A stretch of DNA of 57,390 nt from Flammeovirga sp. SJP92 (GTDB lineage Bacteria; Bacteroidota; Bacteroidia; Cytophagales; Flammeovirgaceae). Under the pieces are notes generated by a model, which was given only the letters and a program-made list of their open reading frames with translations, ran no database searches and was not told the origin of the DNA. Shown in pieces: positions 27,335 through 38,200 of this stretch; positions within the stretch are counted from its first letter, which is position 1; each line of letters opens with the position of its first letter. Where the stretch lies: the NCBI RefSeq assembly GCF_001583495.1, contig NZ_LQAQ01000062.1:1-57390 (forward strand), read 5' to 3'. Position numbers and translations under genes: made by a program.

Positions 27335-28294
27335 ATGGGTTTCTTTGATTTTTTTTCGAGTACTATAGGTGTTGATCCTGGGAGTGAAAACTTAAGATTG
27401 ATTCATGAAAATAATATCGTTTTTGATGAAAGTACTCTCATTTCCGTTTATAAAGAAAATGGTAAAGTGACTGGTATTGGAAATAAGATTATATCAGATA
27501 ATAACCATAAAGTATTTATTCCCATAAATAGAATAATTAAAGATTTTCACGCATTTGAGCAACTACTAAGAAATGCCATAAAAAATTCTATTTACCCAAA
27601 TAGAATGATCTTGCCTTCACACACTTTTTTTGTGGCAATACCACCATCTTATTCAGAAGTCGACAAAAGAGCTTATAGAGACTCAGGTGAACATTCGGGT
27701 GGAAAAAAAGTCAATATGATTCACCAATCAATTTGTCAGGCCATCAACATGAATATTCTTTACAAAAAGAAACACTTCGTACTCGTCGATTTTGGAGCAA
27801 GTAAAATTGAAGTATCGATTTTTGCCGATTCAAAAGAAATTAGTTCTACCTTAATTCCCCTAGGAACTAAAAAATTACAAGATGCATTAAGAAATCATTT
27901 TTTAAGAAAACATCAACTAAAGTTGAATGAAAGTCAAGTGATTAAAATACTAAAAGAGATTTCAAATAGTGGAGAAAGCATGATGATTGAAAATAAAACA
28001 ATCGCTACTAAAGAGGTCAAAAGAGTTCTAGCACCTTACTTTGAAATCATAGAAGATTACTTACTCCAAACCATAGAACAGGAGGTTAATCATTCAAAAA
28101 TCAATCAGATTATTTCAAATGGTTTTTATTTCACAGGAGGAGGTGCTACCATGCCTTGGATAATAAAAGAAATTACGAAAAACACTCCACAAATTAATAC
28201 CAATTTAAGTGATGATCCATTTCATGATACGATAAAAGGATTAAATACAATCATTCATGATAGTGAGAAATATCAGAGTGTCATTTTACTTTAA
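27335..28294 (+). CDS. Divergent MreB-like actin-fold protein
   Basis: 319 aa from the ATG at 27335, chosen because MGFFDFFSSTIGVDPGSEN matches the usual start of MreB (MGxFxFFSxDIGIDLGTAN); the frame opens 20 codons earlier. Other MreB landmarks: FVAIPPSYSEVDKRAYRDS, VDFGASKIEVSIF at the phosphate-2 site, and FTGGGATMPWI at the adenosine site. The phosphate-1 loop is PGSE rather than LGTA and phosphate 2 lacks the GGGT glycines, so nucleotide handling is probably weakened. True MreB is normally followed by mreC; here it stands alone before a terminator. A paralogue with an unknown, perhaps regulatory or scaffolding, role. Confidence 0.8.
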   Translation: MGFFDFFSSTIGVDPGSENLRLIHENNIVFDESTLISVYKENGKVTGIGNKIISDNNHKVFIPINRIIKDFHAFEQLLRNAIKNSIYPNRMILPSHTFFVAIPPSYSEVDKRAYRDSGEHSGGKKVNMIHQSICQAINMNILYKKKHFVLVDFGASKIEVSIFADSKEISSTLIPLGTKKLQDALRNHFLRKHQLKLNESQVIKILKEISNSGESMMIENKTIATKEVKRVLAPYFEIIEDYLLQTIEQEVNHSKINQIISNGFYFTGGGATMPWIIKEITKNTPQINTNLSDDPFHDTIKGLNTIIHDSEKYQSVILL

Positions 28295-28346
28295 CCATTG
28301 AAAGGATATAATTACTCATAATCCACTTATTATTCTTCATAAAAAG

Positions 28347-28390
28347 CCCCCTAAAAAGCTTATTTAGACATTTTTAGGGGGGGGGTATTT
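28347..28390 (+). terminator. Terminator after the MreB-like gene
   Basis: CCCCCTAAAAA at 28347-28357 pairs with TTTTTAGGGGG at 28371-28381. The G-run is extended to nine and leads into TATTTTAT. Confidence 0.8.
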
Positions 28391-28675
28391 TATGTTCTTT
28401 ATACTTGAATAAATATTATGTCATTATTTGATTTCACTCTAAAAAGTGAGGGTCGGTTTCCTTTCAATTGTATTTCTGAATCAAACAAAATATCATAATA
28501 TTCTTCTATTAAAAACTTTAGTGAAGTATAAAAAAGTGCATTATGAATGAAGTCATGGGCAAGTGATATTGAATCCATCAACACTTCAGTCTTGATAAAG
28601 TTACTTTATCACCTACCCATAGTTTTTAATTATGGTGCAAGAAACACCTATTCACTCTATTCATTGTACTTTAGA
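28382..28675. other. Intergenic region with repeat-derived hairpins
   Basis: About 290 bp between convergent genes. The right half is dispersed repeat family B. A 61-codon minus-strand frame (28399-28584) runs into the repeat and lacks any family signal; I do not call it a gene. Confidence 0.5.
28580..28639 (-). repeat. Dispersed repeat family B, copy 2
   Basis: Read on the minus strand it gives GCACCATAATTAAAAACTAT, GGGTAGGTGATA and ATCAAGACTGAAGTGTT, matching the copy at 5923-5980. An inverted partial copy (GGGCAAGTGATA) sits at about 28557-28568, making the element foldable. It lies at the 3' end of the GH86 gene and could add a transcription-end structure. Confidence 0.65.
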
Positions 28676-31600
28676 TTACTTAATCTGAATTTTTATGAAT
28701 TCATGAATACTATTGTTATGAATATTCACGATATAAATTCCAGCTGTCAATTCACTCACATTCAATTGATCTCCTGACTGGTAATTCATTACTTCAGATA
28801 TCAAAACTTTACCATTCGTATCACTTACAGTAAACTCATAACGACCGTTTGGTAAGTTATTGAATTGAATAAAGTCCTCTGCTGGCACAGGGTAAGCGGA
28901 GATTTTACTTCTTAAGTCATCTGTTAATGATAAAATTGCCCCTTCTGCCGTTACTTCTACTGACGCTGTAAAACCACCATCGGCTGTTGATACGGTTATA
29001 GTTGCAGTACCAGGAGATACGGCTGTAATCATTCCTAATTCGTCTACCTTTACCACCTTATCATCTGATGTAGTCCAAGTATGGTTCAAATTAGTTGCAT
29101 TTTCTGGAGTAATTGTCGCGGTTAATTGATGCGTTCCGTCAACGATTAGATTTACTGTTGATTCAGGTAATGTTACTCCTGTCACTGACACCTCTTCAAC
29201 TAGTTGATTGACCGTAAATACAATTTTATCTGAGAAGTCACCTTCACTTGAGCTCGCTGTAACTTCAGCTGTACCTGATCCTATGGCAGTCACCAAACCA
29301 TTATTATCAACCGTAACTACGCTTTCATCTGATGATGACCATGTGATCTCTCCTGTACAGTCTCCGGTATAATCAATTGTGGCATTGACTGTAAATGTAC
29401 CGTCAACATCCAACGTTTGATCTGCGTCGGTGATTGTTACATTAGTTACAACACAAGGAGTTGGAGCAGGTGCATTGACTGTAATTACAATTTTAGCTGT
29501 CAATTCACTTTCACTTGAACTTGCTACAACCTCTGCAGAACCTGCTCCTATAGCAGTCACCAATCCATTATTATCTACCCTAACTACACTTTCGTCTGAT
29601 GAGGACCAAATAATTTCTCCCGTACAATCTCCAGTATAATCCACCGTCGCATTCACAGTAAATGTAGCATCAATTTCTAATGTTTGATCTGCATCAGTGA
29701 TCGTTAAATTGGATACTTCACATAGAACAACTGTAGATTGATTGACAGTAAAGACTATTTTATCTGTGAAGTTGCCTTCAGTTGAGGTCGCTACAACTTC
29801 TGCAGTACCAGCTCCTATCGCAGTCACTTTGCCATTATTATCTACGGTTACTACACTTTCATCTGATGAAGACCAAGTAATCTCTCCCGTACATTCTCCG
29901 GTATAATCTACTATTGCATTTACAGTAAATGTATCGTTGAAGTCTAATGTTTGATCAGTATCAGTGATCGTTACATTGGATGCAACACATGATGAAGAAG
30001 GAGTAGAAATATCTGTTTTTATCAAAATGATCTTATCCAAATTCCATTGCCATTGTTGGGTCCCTGAAGCAAGAATTTTCAATACGTAATTTCCAGCATT
30101 CGTTATTTCAATACTTCCATCTGCTTTTAACTCTTGATAGGCATCCCAAGAACCATTATTCGGTACTGTTGTTACAATAGATTGCTCATTTAAAGTAATG
30201 GTCACTTCAGCATTATCATTAGGAGATGAAATCAAATATTTCACTTCATAACTTCCTGCTTCAAGTTGGATATCAAATTCTGCATAATCACCCGAGTTCA
30301 CCCAATTAATACCTACGCCTTCTGCTTTATTGACTCCGAAAGGTACTTTTCCATCATCAAAAGTTCCGCCTGTTCTATCAAAGTCTTCCGCTTCGATCAC
30401 AATATCTTGAGCAATTGAAGTGATCGTAAATGTAGCTGTACCTAGAATAGTGTTATCCACTTCAGAAGTAGCTGTTATATCTACAGTCTGACCTGATGCG
30501 CCTGCTTGTGCCTCCAATAGTCCTGTCGCGTCAACCGTAGCCAATGCATCATTTGATGAACTCCAGATCACTTTTGCATTACAAATGCCTTCTGGTAAAA
30601 CTTCCGCGCTTAGTTGGAGTGTTCCGCCCTCAGCAATCGTTCTATTTGAAGGAAGAATAGTAATTGATGTTGGAGCCGAAGCTTCTGTAATCGTTACTTG
30701 AGAAGTTACTTCACCTAATTCTGTTGTTAAACGTAGCGTTGTTGTACCAACAGATACTCCTACCAATTGTCCATTTTCATCAATCGTTGTCACTCCTTCA
30801 TCATCGATCGACCATTGTACTTGAGTTGGATCACAAGCTGTTGAAGGTATTTTAGAGAAGGTCACTTGTACTGTTTGACAAGTGGTTAAAGTAATATTTT
30901 CTGACAAAGAAACTGAGGTTAAATCCTCACAAGAGACGTCACCATTAAATAATAACTCGAAGTGCTCTAAATTCCATTGATATGGCGTAGTACCTGAAGC
31001 AACAACTCCAACTTCATGAACACCTGCCGAAGCAATTGTAATGGTTTCTGTCAATTTATACGGCTCAAAGTTATCCCAGCCATTGTTATTAATAACCGTA
31101 CTTCCTTGTAATTGGCTGTCTACATATAAATCGAGTTTCGAATCAGCTGACGCAGTGCCTGCAAAGAAAGTTGCAGAGTAATCCCCTTCCGCTGGGAAGT
31201 AAATATGATACACTACATAGTTTCCAGTTTTTACTGCATTAATACCTTTTACTCCGGCTGTTGGTTCATAAATACCCAGTTCGTCACCAAACTTCTCATC
31301 GAAATCTTCTGCCTCAATATAGAGCACATTTCCTACCGTCAATTCTAAAGAAGTCGAAACAGAAGGAGCCTCTTTTGAAGTCGCCGTAATCGTCACTTTA
31401 CCTTCAGTATTCCCTGCCACAACAAGACCATTTTCGTCAATAGTTACAAGATCGTTACTTGCTGTCCAATTGACCTCTTTGGCATTGGTGAAATCAGGAA
31501 CAAAACCAACAATTTCCATTGGTAAAGTACTATTAGGGAATACTGTTGTTCGCTTCGCTAAATGGATTTCTGTAGGAAGTACAACCACAGCTTCTGCCTG

Positions 31601-34600
31601 ACATGTGATGGTAAGGTTTGAAGTCTCCACAGCATTATCCGCATTGGCAACTCCTTTGATTTCTGCTGTTCCTGCTTTTAATCCTGTAATCACACCGTTC
31701 TCAATGGAGATGATATCAGCACCAGAAATGATCTCCCAATTCACTGATTTATCAAATGCGTTTTCTGGAATTACATCCGTTTCAATCGTTAATGTCCCTC
31801 CCACTTGCACTGTTCTTAAACCATCTTTTACAGTGATTGATGTTGGTAGAATTGGAGCATCAATAGCCAACGTACTTTCACAAGTAGACAACGTTGAGCT
31901 ACCATCTAATAAAGTCAACTTTAAAGAATAATCAGTGCTAATTTCAGCTAATTGATCTAATTGAATAGTGATAGGCAAGTACTGTTCTCCGTTTTTAGTC
32001 AATGTCTTTTCAGCATCACCTAAAACAGTTGATCCTTTTAGTAATTCAGCCTTTACAGTTCTATTCGCTAAAGCATTCACGCCGATATCAAAGGTATAAA
32101 CATCATTACCGATAAAAGCTTCTTCGTACTCAAAACAATACACTTCTTCAGTACCGCTGATCATTACAGAGACATCAATATCATCTGTAAATACCGTACC
32201 TCCATTTTCTGTATCGACTACAGTTGCTGTTATTTTAGCTGTACCTCCAATGGTTAACCCTTGAATTTTACCCGTAAAAGCATCTACTTTTACAGCCTTC
32301 TCATTAGAGCTTGACCATACCACTTCATAATTTTCGGCTCCTTCAGGAAGAACATTTACAATTAATGGAGTCGTGATATTTACTTCAGTTTTGAATGTTG
32401 CACCTTGTGCAATGGAAACTTCTGTAATTGGCGTCGATGCATATGGAACTGCAGTAACTACAACTGTTTTTACAATTGAACCATCTTCTGAAGTGGCTGT
32501 GATTGTTACCTCTCCAGCATCTGCTTTGGACGTTAGCATTCCAAACTCATCAACTACGATTTTAGTATCATCCGATGACGTCCAAGTGATCTTTTTATTC
32601 GTTGCATTTTCAGGAGTAAAAGCTACTTCCAAAGCTTCATACTTTCCATTCATCAAATCAAAGGCTTCATTTGTGATGGAAATATCCGTTAGGGCAATCA
32701 AGTTGGATGAATTTGAAGAACGGGCAGGTGTTGCCGACATATCAAATACTTGAAGAGAAACCGTAGTATAGGTTACTTTATTTCCGCGGATTTCAATCGT
32801 CACTTCATTGCTTTCTTGTAAATACTCTAATGGAACATCTACTTCCATGGTACCAAACCAGAAGTTTCTCGAATCCTCGTACTCTCCTCTCCAATCTGTG
32901 GTATACTCCAAATCGTTACCATTCACAGTGATATAAGCAGGCACCATCGCATTTTCAGGGAATTTACCCGAGAATCTTAAAGTTGCTTCACCTTGGCTAG
33001 GAACTACTACATTATTGATTTGGGTGGTCATTGGTGTACGACCCGGAACTTCCTTTCTAAATAATAAACCACCAATTGCTGTCGTCTCATTATTTAGCGC
33101 CACACTCATGTATTTTTCTTCAATTGATGTTTGATCCAGCACTACATCTTTTTCAAAATTGTACACTAAAATCACGGTACCACCACCTGAAATAGTCATT
33201 GATCCCGGAGCCGTATTTAATCGCGTTTCATCTAAAGATACTCCACCTGTCGTTCCTTTATTTTCATCAAAATACATGTATCGCTTATCTACAAACTGTA
33301 CTTTTGTGGCCTCCGTATCAAAAATATTCAAATCTACTGTTGCTTCATCAAACTGTAAGTTGTTGACGATAAGGTAGACTTTATTGTTATCTACATAAGC
33401 ATCTACCTGAATATCTCTATCTGTTGCTTTTGTATCGATACGAGTTCCATCCACATCTCTCCATAGCTCATACCACTTTACAAAATCTGACCATTCCCAT
33501 TCACAAGAAGCATCATAAGCCGTACAGTTTGGATCTACTCTGTCCATTAATACTGAACCGTATCTTGTCGTTACATTACCGTTGGCATCTCTTACGTCTC
33601 CCCATTCTGCTTTTACAGGAGCGAAAGGCATAGAATAAACCACTTGAGAAGGGCGCTCCAAGAATTGCATAAACATGCCATTGAAAGGACGTAAATTCTC
33701 CCACGCTTTTCGTTCCATTTCTTGGTTATTGATCCAGCTAGAAACCGCACCAAATTCAGATAAAACGATGTCTTTTTTCTTACCGAATTTATGGATATCG
33801 TACCATTCCAACATGTCTAACATGGCTTCTACATGACCGCCTGTACGGATCACACCTTTGCCTCTCTCCCCCACTGACCAATCGTAAATATGAATACCAT
33901 AGAAATCCATATTATCACCACAGTTATCAATAAAGCCCTGCCACATCACATCCCATTGATACCAATCCGATGTTCTCGTATCATTAACAGTTGAAGCCGT
34001 CATTTCTTGTAAATAAGGCATGAGGTCATCAGAGAACCATTGCTCATATTGATTATCTGCCACTCTATTGATTCCATCTTTCCAATAGAAATCGTGCATA
34101 CCCCAAGTCATACCACCAATTTTAGGTGCTTTATCCCCTAAACGGTTTTTCACTCCTTCAGCTACAAGGTTGTGGTATTCCCAAAGTTTTTCTTGACTAC
34201 TTGCATAGATCCAGCTTTTTCCGCCGACCATCATCTCCATATCAGGCTCGTTGATCACTTCCCAATAATCGGGTAACGGTTCTCCTTTTTCACCTGAAGA
34301 TTTAGCAAAATAGTGGTCAAGGTATTCTGTCACCCACTCCGCTGAAGTTTCCACCTCTAAAGGTTGCCAACCATGCCACGTTTTACCTCTTTCTCCCCAG
34401 TCCAATGTTGGATAAGTAGGGTGAGGATTTGTCCCCTGAATCATGAAACCTTTTCCTTCGTATTGTTTCGCATTCAGTTTACTTTCATACCAGTTTTTCA
34501 GCTCTTCAGCCTTAAACTTCATTGCCGAAACATCGGGCTTGTTGGGGCGGTTAGGATCTTCCGGCGTATCGGAAAATTTCCAGCTTGCCGCTCCATTATC

Positions 34601-34849
34601 CCTTCCCCAATACACATCGAGGTCATTGATAAAATAGTCGAGTTTGTCTTCTTGCCCGTCCCAATCTCTTTCGGTGGCTGCAGAGTGGACAGTAATGTGC
34701 CTGTCTCTCCCAAAATCCGATATTCCTTCTACAGAGTGCACCATGTTGAGGTTCACATCTACCTGTACGTTTTGAGCCGAGACTCCAATAGAAATAAAGA
34801 AAAAGAGGAATAGAAAAACACTTCTTGTAAAAGTCGTTTTAATCTTCAT
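28676..34849 (-). CDS. GH86 beta-agarase/porphyranase-type enzyme with many accessory domains
   Basis: 2057 aa, secreted. Signal peptide 1-26 (ending GVSAQ). The catalytic domain (about 30-560) has the GH86 pattern, with likely acid/base Glu201 in YWEVINEPD and nucleophile Glu365 in VLSEFGA; GH86 enzymes cut agarose or porphyran of red algae. After a beta-sandwich (about 600-700) come Big_2 domains (about 715-800, 805-895, 1000-1080, 1089-1172), a CBM6-like domain (about 1174-1300, IEAEDFD start), more Big_2, a second CBM6-like domain (about 1482-1613), three nearly identical Big_2 repeats (about 1618-1880), a last Big_2 and a T9SS sorting tail (AYPVPAEDFIQF to the end). The regulator lies directly upstream. 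Whether agarose or porphyran is the substrate cannot be decided from the sequence. Confidence 0.88.
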   Translation of the reverse strand: MKIKTTFTRSVFLFLFFFISIGVSAQNVQVDVNLNMVHSVEGISDFGRDRHITVHSAATERDWDGQEDKLDYFINDLDVYWGRDNGAASWKFSDTPEDPNRPNKPDVSAMKFKAEELKNWYESKLNAKQYEGKGFMIQGTNPHPTYPTLDWGERGKTWHGWQPLEVETSAEWVTEYLDHYFAKSSGEKGEPLPDYWEVINEPDMEMMVGGKSWIYASSQEKLWEYHNLVAEGVKNRLGDKAPKIGGMTWGMHDFYWKDGINRVADNQYEQWFSDDLMPYLQEMTASTVNDTRTSDWYQWDVMWQGFIDNCGDNMDFYGIHIYDWSVGERGKGVIRTGGHVEAMLDMLEWYDIHKFGKKKDIVLSEFGAVSSWINNQEMERKAWENLRPFNGMFMQFLERPSQVVYSMPFAPVKAEWGDVRDANGNVTTRYGSVLMDRVDPNCTAYDASCEWEWSDFVKWYELWRDVDGTRIDTKATDRDIQVDAYVDNNKVYLIVNNLQFDEATVDLNIFDTEATKVQFVDKRYMYFDENKGTTGGVSLDETRLNTAPGSMTISGGGTVILVYNFEKDVVLDQTSIEEKYMSVALNNETTAIGGLLFRKEVPGRTPMTTQINNVVVPSQGEATLRFSGKFPENAMVPAYITVNGNDLEYTTDWRGEYEDSRNFWFGTMEVDVPLEYLQESNEVTIEIRGNKVTYTTVSLQVFDMSATPARSSNSSNLIALTDISITNEAFDLMNGKYEALEVAFTPENATNKKITWTSSDDTKIVVDEFGMLTSKADAGEVTITATSEDGSIVKTVVVTAVPYASTPITEVSIAQGATFKTEVNITTPLIVNVLPEGAENYEVVWSSSNEKAVKVDAFTGKIQGLTIGGTAKITATVVDTENGGTVFTDDIDVSVMISGTEEVYCFEYEEAFIGNDVYTFDIGVNALANRTVKAELLKGSTVLGDAEKTLTKNGEQYLPITIQLDQLAEISTDYSLKLTLLDGSSTLSTCESTLAIDAPILPTSITVKDGLRTVQVGGTLTIETDVIPENAFDKSVNWEIISGADIISIENGVITGLKAGTAEIKGVANADNAVETSNLTITCQAEAVVVLPTEIHLAKRTTVFPNSTLPMEIVGFVPDFTNAKEVNWTASNDLVTIDENGLVVAGNTEGKVTITATSKEAPSVSTSLELTVGNVLYIEAEDFDEKFGDELGIYEPTAGVKGINAVKTGNYVVYHIYFPAEGDYSATFFAGTASADSKLDLYVDSQLQGSTVINNNGWDNFEPYKLTETITIASAGVHEVGVVASGTTPYQWNLEHFELLFNGDVSCEDLTSVSLSENITLTTCQTVQVTFSKIPSTACDPTQVQWSIDDEGVTTIDENGQLVGVSVGTTTLRLTTELGEVTSQVTITEASAPTSITILPSNRTIAEGGTLQLSAEVLPEGICNAKVIWSSSNDALATVDATGLLEAQAGASGQTVDITATSEVDNTILGTATFTITSIAQDIVIEAEDFDRTGGTFDDGKVPFGVNKAEGVGINWVNSGDYAEFDIQLEAGSYEVKYLISSPNDNAEVTITLNEQSIVTTVPNNGSWDAYQELKADGSIEITNAGNYVLKILASGTQQWQWNLDKIILIKTDISTPSSSCVASNVTITDTDQTLDFNDTFTVNAIVDYTGECTGEITWSSSDESVVTVDNNGKVTAIGAGTAEVVATSTEGNFTDKIVFTVNQSTVVLCEVSNLTITDADQTLEIDATFTVNATVDYTGDCTGEIIWSSSDESVVRVDNNGLVTAIGAGSAEVVASSSESELTAKIVITVNAPAPTPCVVTNVTITDADQTLDVDGTFTVNATIDYTGDCTGEITWSSSDESVVTVDNNGLVTAIGSGTAEVTASSSEGDFSDKIVFTVNQLVEEVSVTGVTLPESTVNLIVDGTHQLTATITPENATNLNHTWTTSDDKVVKVDELGMITAVSPGTATITVSTADGGFTASVEVTAEGAILSLTDDLRSKISAYPVPAEDFIQFNNLPNGRYEFTVSDTNGKVLISEVMNYQSGDQLNVSELTAGIYIVNIHNNSIHEFIKIQIK
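29205..29990 (-). repeat. Three tandem in-frame repeats of about 260 bp encoding Big_2 domains
   Basis: Three consecutive units of about 260 bp within the GH86 gene, each encoding a Big_2 domain with the same words (TITDxDQTL, CTGEITWSSSDESVV, VDNNGxVTAIG). They are far more alike than the other Big_2 domains of the protein, which indicates recent tandem duplication and a site prone to copy-number change. Confidence 0.8.
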
Positions 34850-34974
34850 AATAACAATTCATTTCAAATAAAAAATTCAGTGTTTAGTTCTAGAAAAGAG
34901 GTTTTTGAAAGAGGGGAAATTGATATTTCAATCACTAAAAAAATACCCCCCAAAAAAGCTATTTTCATCATGCT

Positions 34975-34982
34975 CAAACTTA
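34975..34982 (-). promoter_or_regulatory. Candidate -7 box for the GH86 gene
   Basis: On the minus strand TAAGTTTG matches TAnnTTTG about 126 bp before the GH86 start, leaving a long leader. No clear -33 element; a regulator-dependent promoter would not need one. Confidence 0.35.
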
Positions 34983-35148
34983 GAATTTTAGGCAGATTTA
35001 CACCCTAGGTATTTGATACGAATAGCATAGGCATTTACACTTTAAGTGTATAAAAGACTTATTTTCATGTATTTATGAGAGGATTATTTGTTTTTTGGTG
35101 AGGTGTTTCGTGAAGGATGGTTGTATATGGTTTTTATGGTGGTACGTG

Positions 35149-35168
35149 AGCCACAAGGCATTGTGGCT
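35149..35168. repeat. Hairpin repeat family C (AGCCACAA type)
   Basis: AGCCACAA-GGCA-TTGTGGCT, a perfect 8-bp stem. The same hairpin, with flanking GGTACGTRA and CTACWAAGCGG words, occurs at 46261-46280 and 50680-50699. Confidence 0.75.
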
Positions 35169-35224
35169 CTACAAGACGACACTTTTTCAATTTAATAATT
35201 CAGTGAATTGAAAAGATACCTGTA

Positions 35225-35246
35225 GAGACGCAATGCTTTGCGTCTC
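35225..35246. repeat. Hairpin repeat family C variant (GAGACGCAA type)
   Basis: GAGACGCAA-TGCT-TTGCGTCTC, a perfect 9-bp stem. Its outer flank CACGAACCA mirrors the GGTACGTGAG flank of the hairpin at 35149, so the pair forms one inverted unit of about 120 bp. Confidence 0.7.
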
Positions 35247-35281
35247 ACGAACCACAGCACGCCCCATTTTTCTTAATCTTT

Positions 35282-38200
35282 CTACTGAACTTTACTTTCA
35301 CCTTCCTGCACAAATTCAGATGGGCTGACACCAAATTTTTCTTTGAATCGTTTTCTAAAAGTTCCTAGATCAGAATAGCCTACTTTCCAGGTTACTTCAG
35401 AAATATTGGTGTTGCCATTTCGGAATAATTCGGCGGCGTGCTTCAATCGAATATTGCGGATAAATGCAATGGTAGTTTCCCCTGTTAAGGCTTTGATTTT
35501 TTTGTTTAGGTGATTTCTCGAAAGGCCATATTCAACCGCTAGTTTATCGACATTAAAAGAGGTATCATCAAGGTTATTTTCGATGATGGAAAGAATCTTG
35601 TTTATGAACGCTACGTCAGGGGCAGTCTTGGAGATTAAGGAAGGATTAATTTTAATTTCTCTATCAAATTTTTCTATCAAACGCTCTCTATTTTTGAGAA
35701 TAGAAAAGGCTATAGAATACAAAACATTTTGATCGAATGGCTTTGAAACATATGCATCGGCTCCTTCCATTAAACCTTCAATTTTATTTTCATTAGTACT
35801 TTTTGCAGTCAATAAAACCACAGGAATGTGGGAGACTTTTAAATCATTCTTGATGGTATGAAGCAGTTCCAAACCATTCATTTTAGGCATCATGACATCA
35901 CTGATCACAATATCTGGCAAGTGCTCTACACATTGCTGGTGTCCTTGAAATCCATCTTCCGCTTCTATCACATGATGGTTTTTATTAAAAATAGAAGCAA
36001 TCGTGCCTCTCAATTCCTCATTATCTTCTACTATTAGAAAAGTATATTTTTTAGAATAAGTCAATAATTCATCTTTTAAAGTTTCGATGGAAAACCTTTG
36101 TGGTGTCTCTTCAATATACATTTCCTTTGAAAGCTCTTCTGTTATCGTTCCCTCATTGATTTTAGGGAGATAGACTTTAAAAGTTGCTCCTTTTCCCTCT
36201 TCACTATCCACTTCAATAGTTCCATTATGAAGTTCCACTAAGTTTTTAATTAAGTTCAACCCAATACCGCTTCCATTTCTGTAAAACTTATTCTTCTCAG
36301 ACTTTTGAAAATACCTCTTGAACAAGTGTTGCTGATCATTTTCATTAATACCAATACCAGTATCCGATACTTTAATCAAGACCTTATTTTGGAAAGACTG
36401 AATTGCTAAAGTCACCATACCCTTTTTAGGTGTAAATTTGATGGCGTTGGACAATAGATTATTGACGATTTTTTCTAGAAAGTCAGGATCAAATGACATG
36501 TTTATTTCATCCTGCTCTGTTATAAACTGAAGTGTCACTTCCTTATTTTCTGCTAAGGGTTGAAAGCCGTCAAAAATTGTATTAATAAACTTTACAATAT
36601 TGATGGATTGCATGGAAAGCTGAATTTTATTCTGTTCTAGTTTTCGAAAATCTAGAATCTGATTGACCAAGCGGAGCATCAAATCAGCATTGTACTTGAT
36701 TATTTTTAATTGTTGATTTCTCTCGTTAGCTGTTAAATCAATAGCGTTGATTAAACGATCTAAGGGGATCGTAATTAATGTCAGAGGTGTTCTAAATTCA
36801 TGGGAGATATTGGTGAAAAATCGAAGTTTAGATTGGGCTGCTTCCTCTGCATTTTTCTTTTCCAATTCAGCAATAAACACCTCTCTTTTTTGCTTTCTAA
36901 TACGATTGTATATTGTCAAAATAAAACCGCTAAGAAATACAAAACAGCAACCATACATAACCAAAGCCCAAACACTCAAAAGGGGGTGCCGAGCAATATT
37001 AATTTCCAATGCTATCGGTTGGTCTAACCACACTTCATCACTATTTGCCGCATTCACTTTTAAGGTATACTTCCCTGTGGGAATATTGGTATATTTCGCC
37101 TGTCGGCTATCATTTCTTGTGACTGTCCATTTTTCATCAAAACCTTCCAACTTATATCGAAATTTCACTTTGTGCTGACTATTGAATTGAAAGGCTTCAA
37201 AAGAGAGCGTAAAGCTGTTTTGGGAATGACTAAGATTAATTTTATCTGTATGTTCAATGCTGTGTTTAAGAATGACCCTCTGATTATATTTTTTATTGGG
37301 TGCTATCGTTTCATTTAGGATTTGAAGTTCTGAAAAGTACAAATTGGGTCGAGTGCTATCATTTACAATTTGGGAGGGATAAAACGTATTGAGTCCATTG
37401 ACACCGCCAAACAGCATTTGCCCATCTTTACGTCTGCAACTCACCAAATCTTCAAATTCATTGGCCTGAAGCCCATCCGATTCATAGTAATTGACAAATT
37501 TATGAGATACTGGATTGTATTTGATCAACCCCTGATTACTGCTGAGCCATAAACAGCCTTTCTCATCTTCCTCCATTGATTTGATAGAGTTGCTCACCAA
37601 TCCTTCTTCGATAGTGAGGGCATTAAATACTATTCTTTTATCCTTCCTAATGGCATCAAAATGTATTAATCCTCCCCCAATCGTTCCGATCCAAATTGTA
37701 CCATTCTTCGCTTCAAAAATCTTAAGGAGGTATTCACTAGGAAGGTCGTATTTCGTTTTTCCTTCCCTATACGTATAGATTTTAGGATGCTGTTTTGGCA
37801 ATTCTTCCTTCGGAATGAAGTTCAATCCTTTGTCTGTACCTATGAATAGATTTCCATTGGAATCCAATAAAATACTGCGGATAATATCTGACGTCAACCC
37901 TCCATTTTCCTTATTGGAATCAAATTGTTGAGCACTTCTAATTTCTCCATTTTGATTGGTTTCCAGTCGCCACAACCCTTCGTTATAAGTGCCTAACCAT
38001 AAAACAGAATCGTTTTGGATTTTGATATCAAACACAAACCCTAATTGTTTTGCTAAAGGAGATTGAGGCAACAGCTTCATCGTATTGGGATCTAATGCCA
38101 CTAAAAAAGTAGGAAAAGTAGTTCCCAACCAAATCAGTCTATTCCTGATTGTTGAATGGGGTAAATGCTGTTCTGCAATGGCATATACTCTATTATTTCC

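Larger units (their letters stand above)
34850..35281. other. Intergenic region between regulator and GH86 gene
   Basis: 432 bp. Near the GH86 start it holds the promoter region; further up it holds two hairpin repeats in inverted arrangement (35149-35168 and 35225-35246) with a third weak inverted repeat between them (TTTTTCAATT/AATTGAAAA). No gene is seen. Confidence 0.6.

Noticed and set aside
28399-28584. 61-codon minus-strand frame between the MreB-like and GH86 genes
   Set aside because: Its start lies in dispersed repeat B, it has no family motif, and it sits in a gap between convergent genes.
29205-29990. Regular repeats suggesting a CRISPR array
   Set aside because: Units are about 260 bp, in frame, and encode Big_2 domains within one long gene; no short repeats with unique spacers.
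34364-34813. 149-codon plus-strand frame
   Set aside because: Antisense to the catalytic domain of the GH86 gene, with no family signal.
36747-37178. 143-codon plus-strand frame
   Set aside because: Antisense to the HisKA/TM region of the HTCS gene.
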